From positions 218,029-282,028 of the forward strand of contig NZ_MWWV01000006.1 in assembly GCF_002259645.1 (NCBI RefSeq): a stretch of 64,000 nt of DNA, in the 5' to 3' direction. The notes beneath the pieces are model-generated. The model was not told the DNA's origin and searched no databases. It saw nothing but the letters and a program-made list of their open reading frames with translations. The position numbers and the translations under genes were made by a program. Origin of the DNA: Bifidobacterium tissieri. GTDB lineage: Bacteria > Actinomycetota > Actinomycetes > Actinomycetales > Bifidobacteriaceae. Position 1 is the first letter of the stretch. Every line of letters begins with the position of its first letter. This document shows, in pieces, positions 27,936-36,972 of the stretch.

Positions 27936-30900
27936 ATGAAATCTGTTATGGACGAGGCCCAAGGCATTCAGGAGACGGTCGGCTCCGTACTTTCCGGCCA
28001 CCGGGCGCAAACCGGACAGGAGGTGGATTCCGCCGTGGCGGCGGTGATCTGCGTGGAATCCGATATCCGATTCCTGCCCGACACGCTCAGCGCCGTGCTG
28101 GCGCAGCGTACACTGCCCGGCATCATCGTCATCGCCGACTGCACCGGGGAAACGAAAACCTCCGTGCGATGCGCATTCCGACTGGCGACGCCGGTCTACG
28201 GATCATATGACGACGAACATGCGAGCATGGTCCATGACGTCGATATCCAGATCGTCAGTGCGGAAGGAGCCGTCACATTCGGCGATGCCGTCAGCCGCGC
28301 ACTCGATCATGCCCGTCTGACGGCGGCGATCCGCGCACTTTGGCTCCTGCACGACGATTCCCGTCCTGCCGATGACTCCTGTCTCGACACCATGCGCGAA
28401 GCCTGGCGCAACGCCCCCACCGCATCCGTGCTTGGATGCAAGCAGATATCCTGGGAAGGCGACCACCTCCACGACGTCGGCTACTACGCCACACGGCGAC
28501 ACGGCATCGCATCCCTCGTGGTCGACGGCGAACCCGACCAGGAACAGTACGACGCCAGACAGGACGTCTACGCGGTCGATCTCGCCGGCGCCCTCATATC
28601 CCTCCAGACGTGGATGGAGCTCAACGGCACCAGTCCGCAGATGGGAACATTCGCCGAATCCGCCGATTTCTGCAGGCGCGTCTGTCTCTCCGGCGGCCGC
28701 GTGCTGATCGTGCCTCGCAGCGTCATCCGACACCGTCGTGCGCGATTCGAAGGGCTGCGCACCCATACCGGTCATTCCACCGGCAGCCACACCTCCATCA
28801 ACCCGTACGCCATGAAGGTCGATGCGCGCGAGCGCTACCGGTTCACCGACATCCGCGGCATCATGTGGCTGCCCACATGGCTCCTGCGCTTCCTCATGTC
28901 ATTCATCCTCGCCTTCACCCAGTTGGCGGGCAAGCGTCCATACGAAGCGCTTTGCGAACTCGGCGCACCCTGGCGCACCCTGCTCTGGATGCCTAGGGGA
29001 GCGTCCGCCCGAGGCAAGGTGGCCAGACAGTCCTCCATGAGTCTGCGACAGCTATCCGTACTTGTCGCCAGGCGCGATCAGCTCGCACAATGGCGGGAAC
29101 GCAGCAGCGCCTTCGCCGACTCGCAGGGCACCACGCTGCTCAGCCCGCTGGCCCTCGCGCACCTGCGTGCACAGCGCCGTCGCCGTACACTCTGGGTAAG
29201 CATCATGATGATCCTGTCGCTCATCGCCGGCATTCTGGCCAATATCAGCGTCCTTACCTCGCTGACCTCGGGAACGTCCTTCCACTCCGCGACCCTTGTC
29301 CCGTCCTCCGCCAGCCTTGCCCAGATCGCCGAGGCCGCCACTGGCGTCTTTACCTACGCCAACGGTCCGGGAACCACAGCGCCACCGGCGCCGTTCCTGT
29401 TGATCCTTATGGCCCTTACCACGATCGCATTCGGCCATGTCACCGTGGCCATGGCGCTGATCATCCTCCTTGCCGCGCCGTTCTCCGCCCTCTCCTTCTG
29501 GGCGCTTGCCGGTATTTTCACCCGTTCCAATTCGGTGCGTGTGGCCACGGGCCTGCTGTGGTGCATGCTTGGTGGCATGTTGGGGCTTTACGCGCAGGGC
29601 AATCTTCCGATGCTCATGGTGATGGTCTTCCTGCCGGCGGGCATGGCGTTCGTGTTCCGTGCGGTAGGCATGTACCACACCGAGGCGGTGCTCACCCCTA
29701 CGGCATCCGTGCAATCCGCCGGACTGGCCTCGCTGTGCCTGGCCGTGGTCGTTGCCTCCGAACCGCAACTGGTGCTGCCGCTCGTCGTCGTATTCCTTGC
29801 GTTCCTGATCATGGTGCGTTCGCACCGGGTGATGCTGCTGCTCATCCCGGTGCCGGGTGCATTCCTGCTGGCTCCTACGTTGCTCAACGTGGTGTTGAAT
29901 CTCAACTCCGGTTCATATCGTCAGCTATTCGCCGACATGATGCTGCCGGAGTCTTCCGTGAACGGATCGGTGCGTGCCTCGAATCTGCTGGGAATTCTCG
30001 GCGAGACGCTTGGCGTCGCTCCTACCGCGAATTCCTCGATATGGGCCATGCTGCGCGTGCCGGAGTCCGCCGCCGTGCTGGCCACGGTGATCTTGGTTGT
30101 GGCGGCTGCCGTGGTAGCCTTGTTCCTTCCGTTCGCGTTACGCGCGTCACGCATGATGTGGACCATCGGCTTGACGGGCGCACTGACCGCCATCGTCGCG
30201 GTGCGCGTGGCCGTTGCCCCGGGGCAGGACGGACCGATTGCCGGCATGGCTCTGCCGGGCGTCGCATTCATGATGGTTGGCATGTTCTCCTGCCTGTGCA
30301 TTGTCGCGGGACGCGCCGTGCGCCCGTTCTCTCCGCTGCTGGTGCGTGATGGCGACGATTCCGCGGCACGCATTGAATCACGTCATCGAAGCTTCTACGG
30401 CCGTCGCAATCTCATCATTGTGGCACGCGCGACTCTGGTCGTGCTGCTGGCGGCATGCCTGGGACTCTGGGGCTCGATCTGCGGCGTGAGAGTGCAGCAG
30501 GGGGCGCATCTGAATGTGCAGAACCATGAGCTGCCGTTGATCGCGCAGGACTATCTGGCCGCGAATCCGGGCCATCGCATCCTTGCACTGAATGCGGAGT
30601 CGTCCACGGCGGTTGACTACTCGTACATGCGCAGCGGACGCGGTGATTTCATCGACAATTCCCCGGCCATCAACGCGCGCGCCGTGTCCCAGCCATTGGA
30701 CCAGACTGCTGAGAAGGTGTCCAAGGTTGCGGCGAGCCTGCTGCAGAACAACGATGATTCCGCTGTAGCCACCTTGGCGTCACTGGGTATCGGCGGCATA
30801 TATGTTCCATATTCCGATGATTCCGCCAACCGTGATCTGGTGGCGAATATTCTCGCAAGCGGCGGTACCCAGTCCGTGGTGAGCAACGAAGCGGGAACCT

Positions 30901-31082
30901 ACGTGCGGCTCACCACCGCGTCCGGCGACGATATCAGTATGGATACGGGTGCCGAATCGCGTGCGCTGTCCGATGGATGGCGTCTGGCATGGGTATGGTG
31001 CATGGGCGTGGTCGTGGTGCTGTACTGCATCGTCGCATTCCCGAGATTCCGTCGAATCAACATCAATGGGGGACAGGTATGA
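27936..31082 (+). CDS. Membrane glycosyltransferase, GT2-like domain plus large hydrophobic domain
   Basis: A protein of about 1048 residues. The N-terminal third resembles GT-A family 2 transferases: VAAVICVESDIRFLPDTLSAVL starts the fold, HDDSRPADDS may be the metal-binding acidic motif, and FAESADFCRRVCLSGGRV carries the acceptor-side acids. The rest has about ten membrane helices (for example LWVSIMMILSLIAGILANI) and an extracytoplasmic C-terminal domain before a final helix. It likely adds a sugar to a lipid-linked envelope glycan. The start is GTG 27927 or ATG 27936; I chose the ATG after GGAGAAG. It overlaps the DUF5719 gene by ATGA. Confidence 0.85.
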   Translation: MKSVMDEAQGIQETVGSVLSGHRAQTGQEVDSAVAAVICVESDIRFLPDTLSAVLAQRTLPGIIVIADCTGETKTSVRCAFRLATPVYGSYDDEHASMVHDVDIQIVSAEGAVTFGDAVSRALDHARLTAAIRALWLLHDDSRPADDSCLDTMREAWRNAPTASVLGCKQISWEGDHLHDVGYYATRRHGIASLVVDGEPDQEQYDARQDVYAVDLAGALISLQTWMELNGTSPQMGTFAESADFCRRVCLSGGRVLIVPRSVIRHRRARFEGLRTHTGHSTGSHTSINPYAMKVDARERYRFTDIRGIMWLPTWLLRFLMSFILAFTQLAGKRPYEALCELGAPWRTLLWMPRGASARGKVARQSSMSLRQLSVLVARRDQLAQWRERSSAFADSQGTTLLSPLALAHLRAQRRRRTLWVSIMMILSLIAGILANISVLTSLTSGTSFHSATLVPSSASLAQIAEAATGVFTYANGPGTTAPPAPFLLILMALTTIAFGHVTVAMALIILLAAPFSALSFWALAGIFTRSNSVRVATGLLWCMLGGMLGLYAQGNLPMLMVMVFLPAGMAFVFRAVGMYHTEAVLTPTASVQSAGLASLCLAVVVASEPQLVLPLVVVFLAFLIMVRSHRVMLLLIPVPGAFLLAPTLLNVVLNLNSGSYRQLFADMMLPESSVNGSVRASNLLGILGETLGVAPTANSSIWAMLRVPESAAVLATVILVVAAAVVALFLPFALRASRMMWTIGLTGALTAIVAVRVAVAPGQDGPIAGMALPGVAFMMVGMFSCLCIVAGRAVRPFSPLLVRDGDDSAARIESRHRSFYGRRNLIIVARATLVVLLAACLGLWGSICGVRVQQGAHLNVQNHELPLIAQDYLAANPGHRILALNAESSTAVDYSYMRSGRGDFIDNSPAINARAVSQPLDQTAEKVSKVAASLLQNNDDSAVATLASLGIGGIYVPYSDDSANRDLVANILASGGTQSVVSNEAGTYVRLTTASGDDISMDTGAESRALSDGWRLAWVWCMGVVVVLYCIVAFPRFRRININGGQV

Positions 31083-32629
31083 GCAGATCAACACGGTCGG
31101 GCGCCGCCCGCCGATCCCGTAGCGTATGGGGCACCGTGGGCAAGGTGTTTGTCTCCTCGGTCACGGCGATACTCCTGTTGGCGGTATTCGGTCTGCTTGC
31201 TGTCCTGACGCCGGCCGATCATCTCATTGACGGGTCGGACGCGCGTTCCGGTTCCCATACGGTCAGTGTGGGGCAGACCATGCTGCAGTCCTACTGCCCG
31301 GCGCGCATGCAACTGGCTGATACCGAATCGTATGGCGACTCCGCGTATCAGATCTCGGAGGGCAATATCGTCGGCAAGGCGAGATTTGCCGCATTCGGCT
31401 CCATGTATAGCACCGCCGTCACCTCGCTCAACGGCGATGACAAGCATGATACGCCGGACATTGATCTGACCGATCAGACGAAGGCGTTCGTATACGGATC
31501 CGATGCGGGCGCTGATCCGCTGCTACTCACGTCCAGGATGCTGGATGTGAGCAAAGGATCCGGTGTGGCCGCTTCCGTGGCCTCCTGGGCCACTGAAGGC
31601 GACCTACAGGGATTGTCCTCCGTGCAATGTGTGAATCCTCAGCTTCGGCAGTCGTTCCTGCTGCCTGCCACGCAGACCGGGTGGACCCAGCAGCTTGTGC
31701 TGGCCAACCCGACGGAAAAATCAACGACCGTGTCGATGAGCATGTGGGGTACCGGTTCCGCGCAAGCCATCGCATCCTCCACCGACAGCAAGGTGACCGT
31801 GGCGGGCAAATCACAGACCGTGGTCGATGTCTCCGCCGCCGCACCTGCACAGGATGGTCTGTATCTGTCGCTGACGAGTAGTGGCGCACCGGTGTCGGCC
31901 GTGGTGCGTGTGGTCCATGCCGAGGGGCTCGCTCCAAGGGGATCCGACTACGCGACTCCGTTGCCGGCCACAGCAGCCACCGACACGACGATCGCAGGCG
32001 TCGGAGGAGGACAGGACGTCACGGTGAATCTGTACTCCGACCAAGGCGGTGACGTGACGTTGTCGTGGATCACCGGATCCGGTACATCGGAGGCGAAGAA
32101 GGACACGGTGACCGCCAACACGGTCAAGTCCATCGGATTCGGCAAGGCTCCCGATGACGCACTCGGGTTGCGCGTGGAAAGCGGTTCCGCCGTGTATGTG
32201 TCGGCGATCTGCTCGCAATCGTCTGACAATCAGACCGATTTTTCGTTGGCCAATGGCGTTGTCGCCGTTGCGTCGGGTGCCGTTGCCATTCCTGACGGAG
32301 TGGACGCCACGCTGGCCATGGTGAATACAGCCGACCAGACGGTCACGACGAAACTGATCGGATACGGTGACGACGGCACGCAGAAGGGCGAGAAGGAGGT
32401 CACGGTCGAACCCCACAAGGCAGTGTCGATCAAGCCGAGTGAGATCGCCGATGGCGTTGTGACGGTGACCATGAGTGACGACAAGGCGTCCATCGTCTGG
32501 TCCGCCATGATCGGCGTCAATGCAGTGAACGATGCGCATCTTGCGGGTCTTGGCGTGATCGGATCGTCGAGCCTCATGCCCGCTCAGGCACAGGTGCGAG
32601 CCGATCAGTCACTGTCCGTCGTCAAATAG
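31079..32629 (+). CDS. DUF5719 family envelope protein
   Basis: A 516-residue protein with an Arg-rich N-terminus, one transmembrane helix (about 22-44) and a long secreted beta-rich domain of Ser/Thr/Val repeats, matching actinobacterial DUF5719 proteins that sit beside GT2-like genes near whiB2. No catalytic motif can be named. The LVLANPTEKSTTVSMSMWG segment resembles family beta-sandwich sequences. The start codon overlaps the GT gene stop (ATGA), so the two products probably act together at the membrane in glycan assembly; that role is inferred from context. Confidence 0.8.
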   Translation: MSRSTRSGAARRSRSVWGTVGKVFVSSVTAILLLAVFGLLAVLTPADHLIDGSDARSGSHTVSVGQTMLQSYCPARMQLADTESYGDSAYQISEGNIVGKARFAAFGSMYSTAVTSLNGDDKHDTPDIDLTDQTKAFVYGSDAGADPLLLTSRMLDVSKGSGVAASVASWATEGDLQGLSSVQCVNPQLRQSFLLPATQTGWTQQLVLANPTEKSTTVSMSMWGTGSAQAIASSTDSKVTVAGKSQTVVDVSAAAPAQDGLYLSLTSSGAPVSAVVRVVHAEGLAPRGSDYATPLPATAATDTTIAGVGGGQDVTVNLYSDQGGDVTLSWITGSGTSEAKKDTVTANTVKSIGFGKAPDDALGLRVESGSAVYVSAICSQSSDNQTDFSLANGVVAVASGAVAIPDGVDATLAMVNTADQTVTTKLIGYGDDGTQKGEKEVTVEPHKAVSIKPSEIADGVVTVTMSDDKASIVWSAMIGVNAVNDAHLAGLGVIGSSSLMPAQAQVRADQSLSVVK

Positions 32630-32684
32630 TCGTCCAGTCGAACAGTCATCCGGCTGCCCGGCCGTGAGTGTTCCGACAGCCGGA

Positions 32685-33155
32685 TCAGAGTCCCCAGTCC
32701 GGGTCGATGTCCTCGGGATGACGGCCGGTCAGATCGGCAAGCCGCGCCACGATCTCGTCACGGATGAGGAACTGCATGTCCAGCCGGCTCTGGCTCCGCT
32801 GCTCGATCGGCTTGCGGTACAGCACGATGCGGGCGGGGGAGCCATGTTCGGCGGGGAACGACTGAGACAGGAACGCCCGTTTCATCTCCCATGACACCGG
32901 ACCCGACGGGGGGACATCCTCCACTGCGCATTCCGTGTTCTTCAGCAGTTCCGGCCAGGCGGCGTTAAGACGCTTCAATTGGGCCACCACCATGCCGTCG
33001 AATGTCCCGGATTTGGTGCGATACCGGGGCATGCGAATTCCGAAGGTGGCCTGTCGGATGCCTCTGCCATGACGGTTTCGATAGATCTTGTGCTCCCAGG
33101 GCAACACGGTGCCGCTGGCACGTAACAGTGAAGTGAAGTCGGATTCCTTGGTCAT
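32685..33155 (-). CDS. Zincin-like metallopeptidase family protein lacking HExxH
   Basis: A 156-residue protein similar to the actinobacterial metallopeptidase family near whiB2 (Rv3259-like). The FDGMVVAQLKRLNAAWPELL helix and the ARIVLYRKPIEQRSQS strand are typical. Where classic zincins have HEIAHH, this protein has LIRDEIVARLADLTG, so no zinc site is present and peptidase activity is unlikely. It lies convergent with the DUF5719 gene. The start is uncertain because no ribosome binding site is visible before the ATG at 33155 or the GTG at 33167. Confidence 0.8.
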   Translation of the reverse strand: MTKESDFTSLLRASGTVLPWEHKIYRNRHGRGIRQATFGIRMPRYRTKSGTFDGMVVAQLKRLNAAWPELLKNTECAVEDVPPSGPVSWEMKRAFLSQSFPAEHGSPARIVLYRKPIEQRSQSRLDMQFLIRDEIVARLADLTGRHPEDIDPDWGL

Positions 33156-33359
33156 GAGGATATACACTAGCCGGCAGTGCTGATGTTGGGCATATGCCTG
33201 AGCGACTGTGCCTAAGTTGTGTCTGGGTGCCTCCGGCGGACATGCTGGCAGGCGTTGTGAACAATGACATGCGTCCCACCTTCCGGTGTGGTTGTTGTGC
33301 GATAATGCTGAAATGCAGACGTCCGTCGTGGACGCCTATGGGTGTCGAAGGAGGATGTG

Positions 33360-34178
33360 ATGGGCGACGTGATGATTCACCGCTGGGATGATGTGGATTA
33401 TGACCGGCTGGCCGGGATGATCGATGCCATTGGATTCGATCTGGACACGACGCTCGCCAAATCGAAGACTCCGATGACCGCCGACATGGCTGCGGCCTTT
33501 GCCGAACTGACCCATCATATTCCCTGCGCCGTGGTGTCCGGGGGAAAGTACCATCTGTTCACCAACCAGATCCTTGCCATGATCGGGGACATGGCGGATC
33601 GTGACAACCTGCATCTGATGCCCACCAGCGGTACGCGGTATTATGCCTGGGACGGTTCCGAATGGCGTTGCCAATATGCGCATGATCTCAGTCCCGAGGA
33701 TCGTGACGCGGCTATCGAATCGCTGACCAGACACGCCAAGGAACAGGGACTATGGTTGCCTGACGATCGTATCTGGGGCGACCGTCTGGAAGATCGAGGC
33801 AGCCAGATCACCTTTTCCGCATTGGGGCAGCTTGCTCCGGTGGACGCCAAGGAGGCGTGGGATCCGGACCGTGCCAAGAAGAACAGGCTCGCGGCCGCCG
33901 TGGCTGCCGATCTTCCCCAGCTGACCGTCCGATCCGGCGGATCGACCAGCGTGGACGTGGTCGCCAAAGGCATCGATAAGGCCTACGCCATGCGTCAGCT
34001 GTCAAGTATCCTTGATGTTCCCGTGTCCCGTATCGCGTTCATCGGCGATCGTATGGATCCGGACGGGAACGATTACCCCGCAGCGGTGGCGGGCGCGTAT
34101 GCGATCCGTGTCTCCTGTCCCGATGACACGCTTGAAGCAATCCGTCGACTGATTGCCGCGTTGTCGGTGAATGATTGA
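33360..34178 (+). CDS. HAD hydrolase resembling alpha-phosphomannomutase
   Basis: A 272-residue haloacid dehalogenase-fold protein. Motif I is FDLDTTLAK (nucleophile and acid/base Asp), motif II lies in CAVVSGGKYHLF, and motif IV is FIGDRMDPDGNDYP. The cap region DRGSQITFSALGQLAP and the segment SVDVVAKGIDKAYAMRQL parallel eukaryotic-type phosphomannomutases (compare their FSIGGQISFDVFP). It could turn mannose-6-phosphate into mannose-1-phosphate for glycan synthesis. A sugar phosphatase is the alternative. An AAGGAGG site precedes the ATG at 33360; the earlier GTG at 33342 overlaps that site. Confidence 0.8.
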   Translation: MGDVMIHRWDDVDYDRLAGMIDAIGFDLDTTLAKSKTPMTADMAAAFAELTHHIPCAVVSGGKYHLFTNQILAMIGDMADRDNLHLMPTSGTRYYAWDGSEWRCQYAHDLSPEDRDAAIESLTRHAKEQGLWLPDDRIWGDRLEDRGSQITFSALGQLAPVDAKEAWDPDRAKKNRLAAAVAADLPQLTVRSGGSTSVDVVAKGIDKAYAMRQLSSILDVPVSRIAFIGDRMDPDGNDYPAAVAGAYAIRVSCPDDTLEAIRRLIAALSVND

Positions 34179-34239
34179 CGGTGGCGCGATGACTCGGATG
34201 GCTGAAGAATCTCGGATGGCTGAGGAATAGAGAAGGATC

Positions 34240-34992
34240 ATGAGTACGCATCCCAGCCGTGTTGATCAGACCGGTCTGCGCCAGGCATGGCGTGGCATGG
34301 CCGGTCTGGGACGGGAGATGCGTGATTTGCTGCTTCCTCGCGGCTGTGCGGGCTGTGATCGTCCTGATACGGTGTTGTGTGAATCCTGCGTCGATCTGTT
34401 CGATCATGATGTCATTCGGTCCATGCCGACGGCGGTGATGGCCTCCGGACGTGTGCATGCCTGCGGCATCTATCGGGGAGCGGTCCGCCGTGCCGTACTG
34501 ATGTGGAAGGATCACGACGATCAGGAGCTCGACGGAGAGTTCGCCGTCATGATTGCCCGTTGCCTGCTACGCAGCAACGAATTCGACGGTTTCCAGAATC
34601 AGCGCAATATGATTGCGGTGGTGCCGGCGCCATCGGCACGGTCGTCCATGCGCAGGAGGGGACGTTTTCACACGGTTCTGCTTGCGCAGGCGGTGGCGGA
34701 TGGGCTTCGTCTACGGGGCGTACCGGCACGCTGCGTACCGGCGTTGAGCATTACGGGCACGACGGCAAAGTCGGTGCAGTCCAGCAAAGCCGGCGAGCGT
34801 GCGAATCGATTGCGTAACCGGCTTCATGTGAATCGAGATCTGCTGCAGGACTGCAGTGCAGCGGTGTTGGTCGACGACATCATCACCACAGGATCGACGG
34901 TCCGCCAGTGTGCGAAGGCGCTGAACAGCGCAGACATACATGTCCATACGGGGTTTATGCTTGCCGCCGTGCCAGCGCCTTCGGAACGCTGA
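34240..34992 (+). CDS. ComF family phosphoribosyltransferase-like protein
   Basis: A 250-residue ComF/GntX family protein. The N-terminal zinc motif is CAGCDRPDTVLCESC (two CxxC pairs), and the C-terminal type I phosphoribosyltransferase signature is AAVLVDDIITTGSTVRQC, with VPAPSARSSMRRRGRFHTV upstream. ComF takes part in DNA uptake in naturally competent bacteria; in actinobacteria it is usually kept without known competence genes. It begins 61 bases after the HAD gene and probably shares transcription with it. Confidence 0.92.
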   Translation: MSTHPSRVDQTGLRQAWRGMAGLGREMRDLLLPRGCAGCDRPDTVLCESCVDLFDHDVIRSMPTAVMASGRVHACGIYRGAVRRAVLMWKDHDDQELDGEFAVMIARCLLRSNEFDGFQNQRNMIAVVPAPSARSSMRRRGRFHTVLLAQAVADGLRLRGVPARCVPALSITGTTAKSVQSSKAGERANRLRNRLHVNRDLLQDCSAAVLVDDIITTGSTVRQCAKALNSADIHVHTGFMLAAVPAPSER

Positions 34993-35019
34993 TCAATGGT
35001 TGTAATGGCTGTTCATTGA

Positions 35020-36156
35020 CTACTCATCGTCGATGGTGGGATATTTGGGCAGTTCGATCTCGAAGTTCGCCCCTCGGGGATCGGGTACCACGTTTACGGT
35101 TCCACCATGCAGTCCCGCCGCCCAGCGGGCGATGGACAGGCCGAGGCCGGTGCCGCCTGAACCAGTGCCCGGGCGTCCCGTACCTTTGACGTACCGGCGG
35201 AAAATGTCATTGCGCGCTTCTTCCGGTATACGGGACCCATAGTTCACCACATTCGTGATGACCGTGCCGCGTTCCTCGTTCTCATGCGTTTCGATAAGCA
35301 CCTCGGTGCCGTCGGGGGAGTGTTTGAGCGCATTCGCGATGATGTTGGTGAACAGCTGACTCAGCCGGTTCGGGTCACCCTCCATCCGCAGATGTTCCGG
35401 TACATCAACGTGAATGGTATGGCCGTGGCCGCCGTCCGCGATCTCCAGCGGTTTGACGGTGTCATCGATGAATTCGGCGAAGTCGAAGGGCTCGATTTCA
35501 AGACTCGCGGCACCGGCCTCCACACGGGACATGTCAAGCAGGAACGCGATGAGATCGGACAGCTTGTGCGTCTGATCAAGAATCCCCTCCAGATTGGCGG
35601 GAGTAGGCTCCACTACGCCATCGGCCATATTCTCCACCAGCGCCTGCAGGGCGGAAACGGGCGTGCGGAGCTCATGACTGACGTTGGCGACCATGTCGCG
35701 GCGCATCTGGTCGGCGTGCTGCAGCTCCTCGGCCATTTCGTTGAAGGACCGGGCGAGCTGTCCCACCTCGTCGCGGCTGTCATTGGCGCTTTCCACGCGC
35801 ACGGTGTAGTCGCCCTCAGCCATGGCCTCGGCCGCATCGCGCATCTGCCGAAGCGGAGCCGTGAGCCCGTGGGCGAAGAAGTAGGTGATGCCCAAGGCCA
35901 CCACCAAGGTCAACGGCATGGCGAGCCAGCCGCTCCAACCCCATTTAAGGAAGTGCCAGGCCAGAACGAATGCTATGGCGGTGGACAAGGTGATCAGGAT
36001 GCTCAGCTCGGCCTTCAGGGAACTGAACATACCGATCGGGCGGTCCCTCCAACGGTCCAGCTTAGCCGTCAGACCTTGCGACTCGCCGCTCCGACGCACG
36101 GGTCGTGACTGACGTGCCGGCTTGCCCTTACTTGGCTTCTGGCGGTTCAAAGGCAT
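35020..36156 (-). CDS. Two-component sensor histidine kinase
   Basis: A 378-residue kinase. Two transmembrane helices (about 47-65 and 72-92) are separated by only about 8 residues, so there is essentially no outside sensor domain; the signal may come from within the membrane. A HAMP linker follows (LTAPLRQMRDAAEAMAEGDY), then HisKA with VSHELRTPVSALQ, and HATPase with NIIANALKHSPDG, and the G-box GTGLGLSIARW. The start ATG at 36156 lies inside the response regulator gene (29-base overlap), indicating translational coupling. Earlier in-frame codons are antisense-free but have no family match. Confidence 0.92.
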   Translation of the reverse strand: MPLNRQKPSKGKPARQSRPVRRSGESQGLTAKLDRWRDRPIGMFSSLKAELSILITLSTAIAFVLAWHFLKWGWSGWLAMPLTLVVALGITYFFAHGLTAPLRQMRDAAEAMAEGDYTVRVESANDSRDEVGQLARSFNEMAEELQHADQMRRDMVANVSHELRTPVSALQALVENMADGVVEPTPANLEGILDQTHKLSDLIAFLLDMSRVEAGAASLEIEPFDFAEFIDDTVKPLEIADGGHGHTIHVDVPEHLRMEGDPNRLSQLFTNIIANALKHSPDGTEVLIETHENEERGTVITNVVNYGSRIPEEARNDIFRRYVKGTGRPGTGSGGTGLGLSIARWAAGLHGGTVNVVPDPRGANFEIELPKYPTIDDE

Positions 36157-36847
36157 AACCCACACCATGCACCGTGCGAATGAGCTCAGGGCCGAGCTTG
36201 TGACGCAGGGCCTTGACATGAGAGTCAACGGTTCGGGTACCGGACGCATCGACCCAGTCCCAGACCTCTTCGAGCAGCTTTTCGCGGGTAAGCACCGACT
36301 TGGGGCGTCGGGCGAGTGTGGCAAGCAGATCGAATTCGGTGGGGGTCAGATGGACCTCGGTACCGTCAAGCGTCACGATGCGCTGGGCGGGGTCGATCAC
36401 CAGCGTGCCGAAATCGAGAATCTTCTCGTTTTCCGAGTTCTTGGCGATGACCTTGGCCCGTTCGACGCGACGCAGCAGTGCCTTGCAACGGGCGATGAGC
36501 TCGCGCATGGAGAAGGGCTTGGTCATATAGTCGTCGGCTCCTGCGCCCAATCCGATCACCTTGTCGGCCTCGTCATCGCGGGCGGTGAGGATCAGCACCG
36601 GGACGGGACGGCTGGCCACGATACGCTTGGTGGCTTCGAGACCGTCCATCACGGGAAGCATGATGTCCATGATCACCAGATCGGGCTTGAGCTGGTTCGC
36701 GGCCTGTACCGCGCTGGCGCCGTCCCCGGCGACACGGGCATTCCAGCCTTCCGCGGTCAGTCGCTGGGCGATCGCAGTGGCCAGCGTGGGTTCATCCTCG
36801 ACCACGAGGATCGTACGTCTGGAGGTGTGTGCATCGATAGTGTTCAT
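36128..36847 (-). CDS. OmpR/PhoB-type response regulator
   Basis: A 239-residue regulator. The receiver domain has the acidic pocket VVEDEPTLA, phosphorylation site DLVIMDIMLPVMDG and the Lys in MTKPFSMREL. The C-terminal winged helix ends with RTVDSHVKALRHKLG and RTVHGVGYAFE. It is the partner of the downstream kinase gene. A 12 bp terminator stands between it and glgB, so it has its own promoter. The class cannot be resolved to a named system. Confidence 0.95.
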   Translation of the reverse strand: MNTIDAHTSRRTILVVEDEPTLATAIAQRLTAEGWNARVAGDGASAVQAANQLKPDLVIMDIMLPVMDGLEATKRIVASRPVPVLILTARDDEADKVIGLGAGADDYMTKPFSMRELIARCKALLRRVERAKVIAKNSENEKILDFGTLVIDPAQRIVTLDGTEVHLTPTEFDLLATLARRPKSVLTREKLLEEVWDWVDASGTRTVDSHVKALRHKLGPELIRTVHGVGYAFEPPEAK

Positions 36848-36897
36848 TATTGCCTTATATCACCTTGTGTTGCCATGTCTGTTGACCACCATCATAC

Positions 36898-36927
36898 GTA
36901 AGGCCAGGAAAAGAATCCTGGCCTTAC
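36898..36927 (-). terminator. Terminator after glgB
   Basis: GTAAGGCCAGGA / TCCTGGCCTTAC forms a 12 bp stem with a 6-base loop, 45 bases after the glgB stop and before the response regulator gene. Confidence 0.75.
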
Positions 36928-36972
36928 GCTAACGGATGCCGCGTCCGGAAGGATCGGGTGCGGCGGTGATTG

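Noticed and set aside
34240..36847. MtrA-MtrB-LpqB-ComF locus
   Set aside because: ComF and a two-component pair are close, but there is no LpqB, and the kinase has no extracellular domain as MtrB does.
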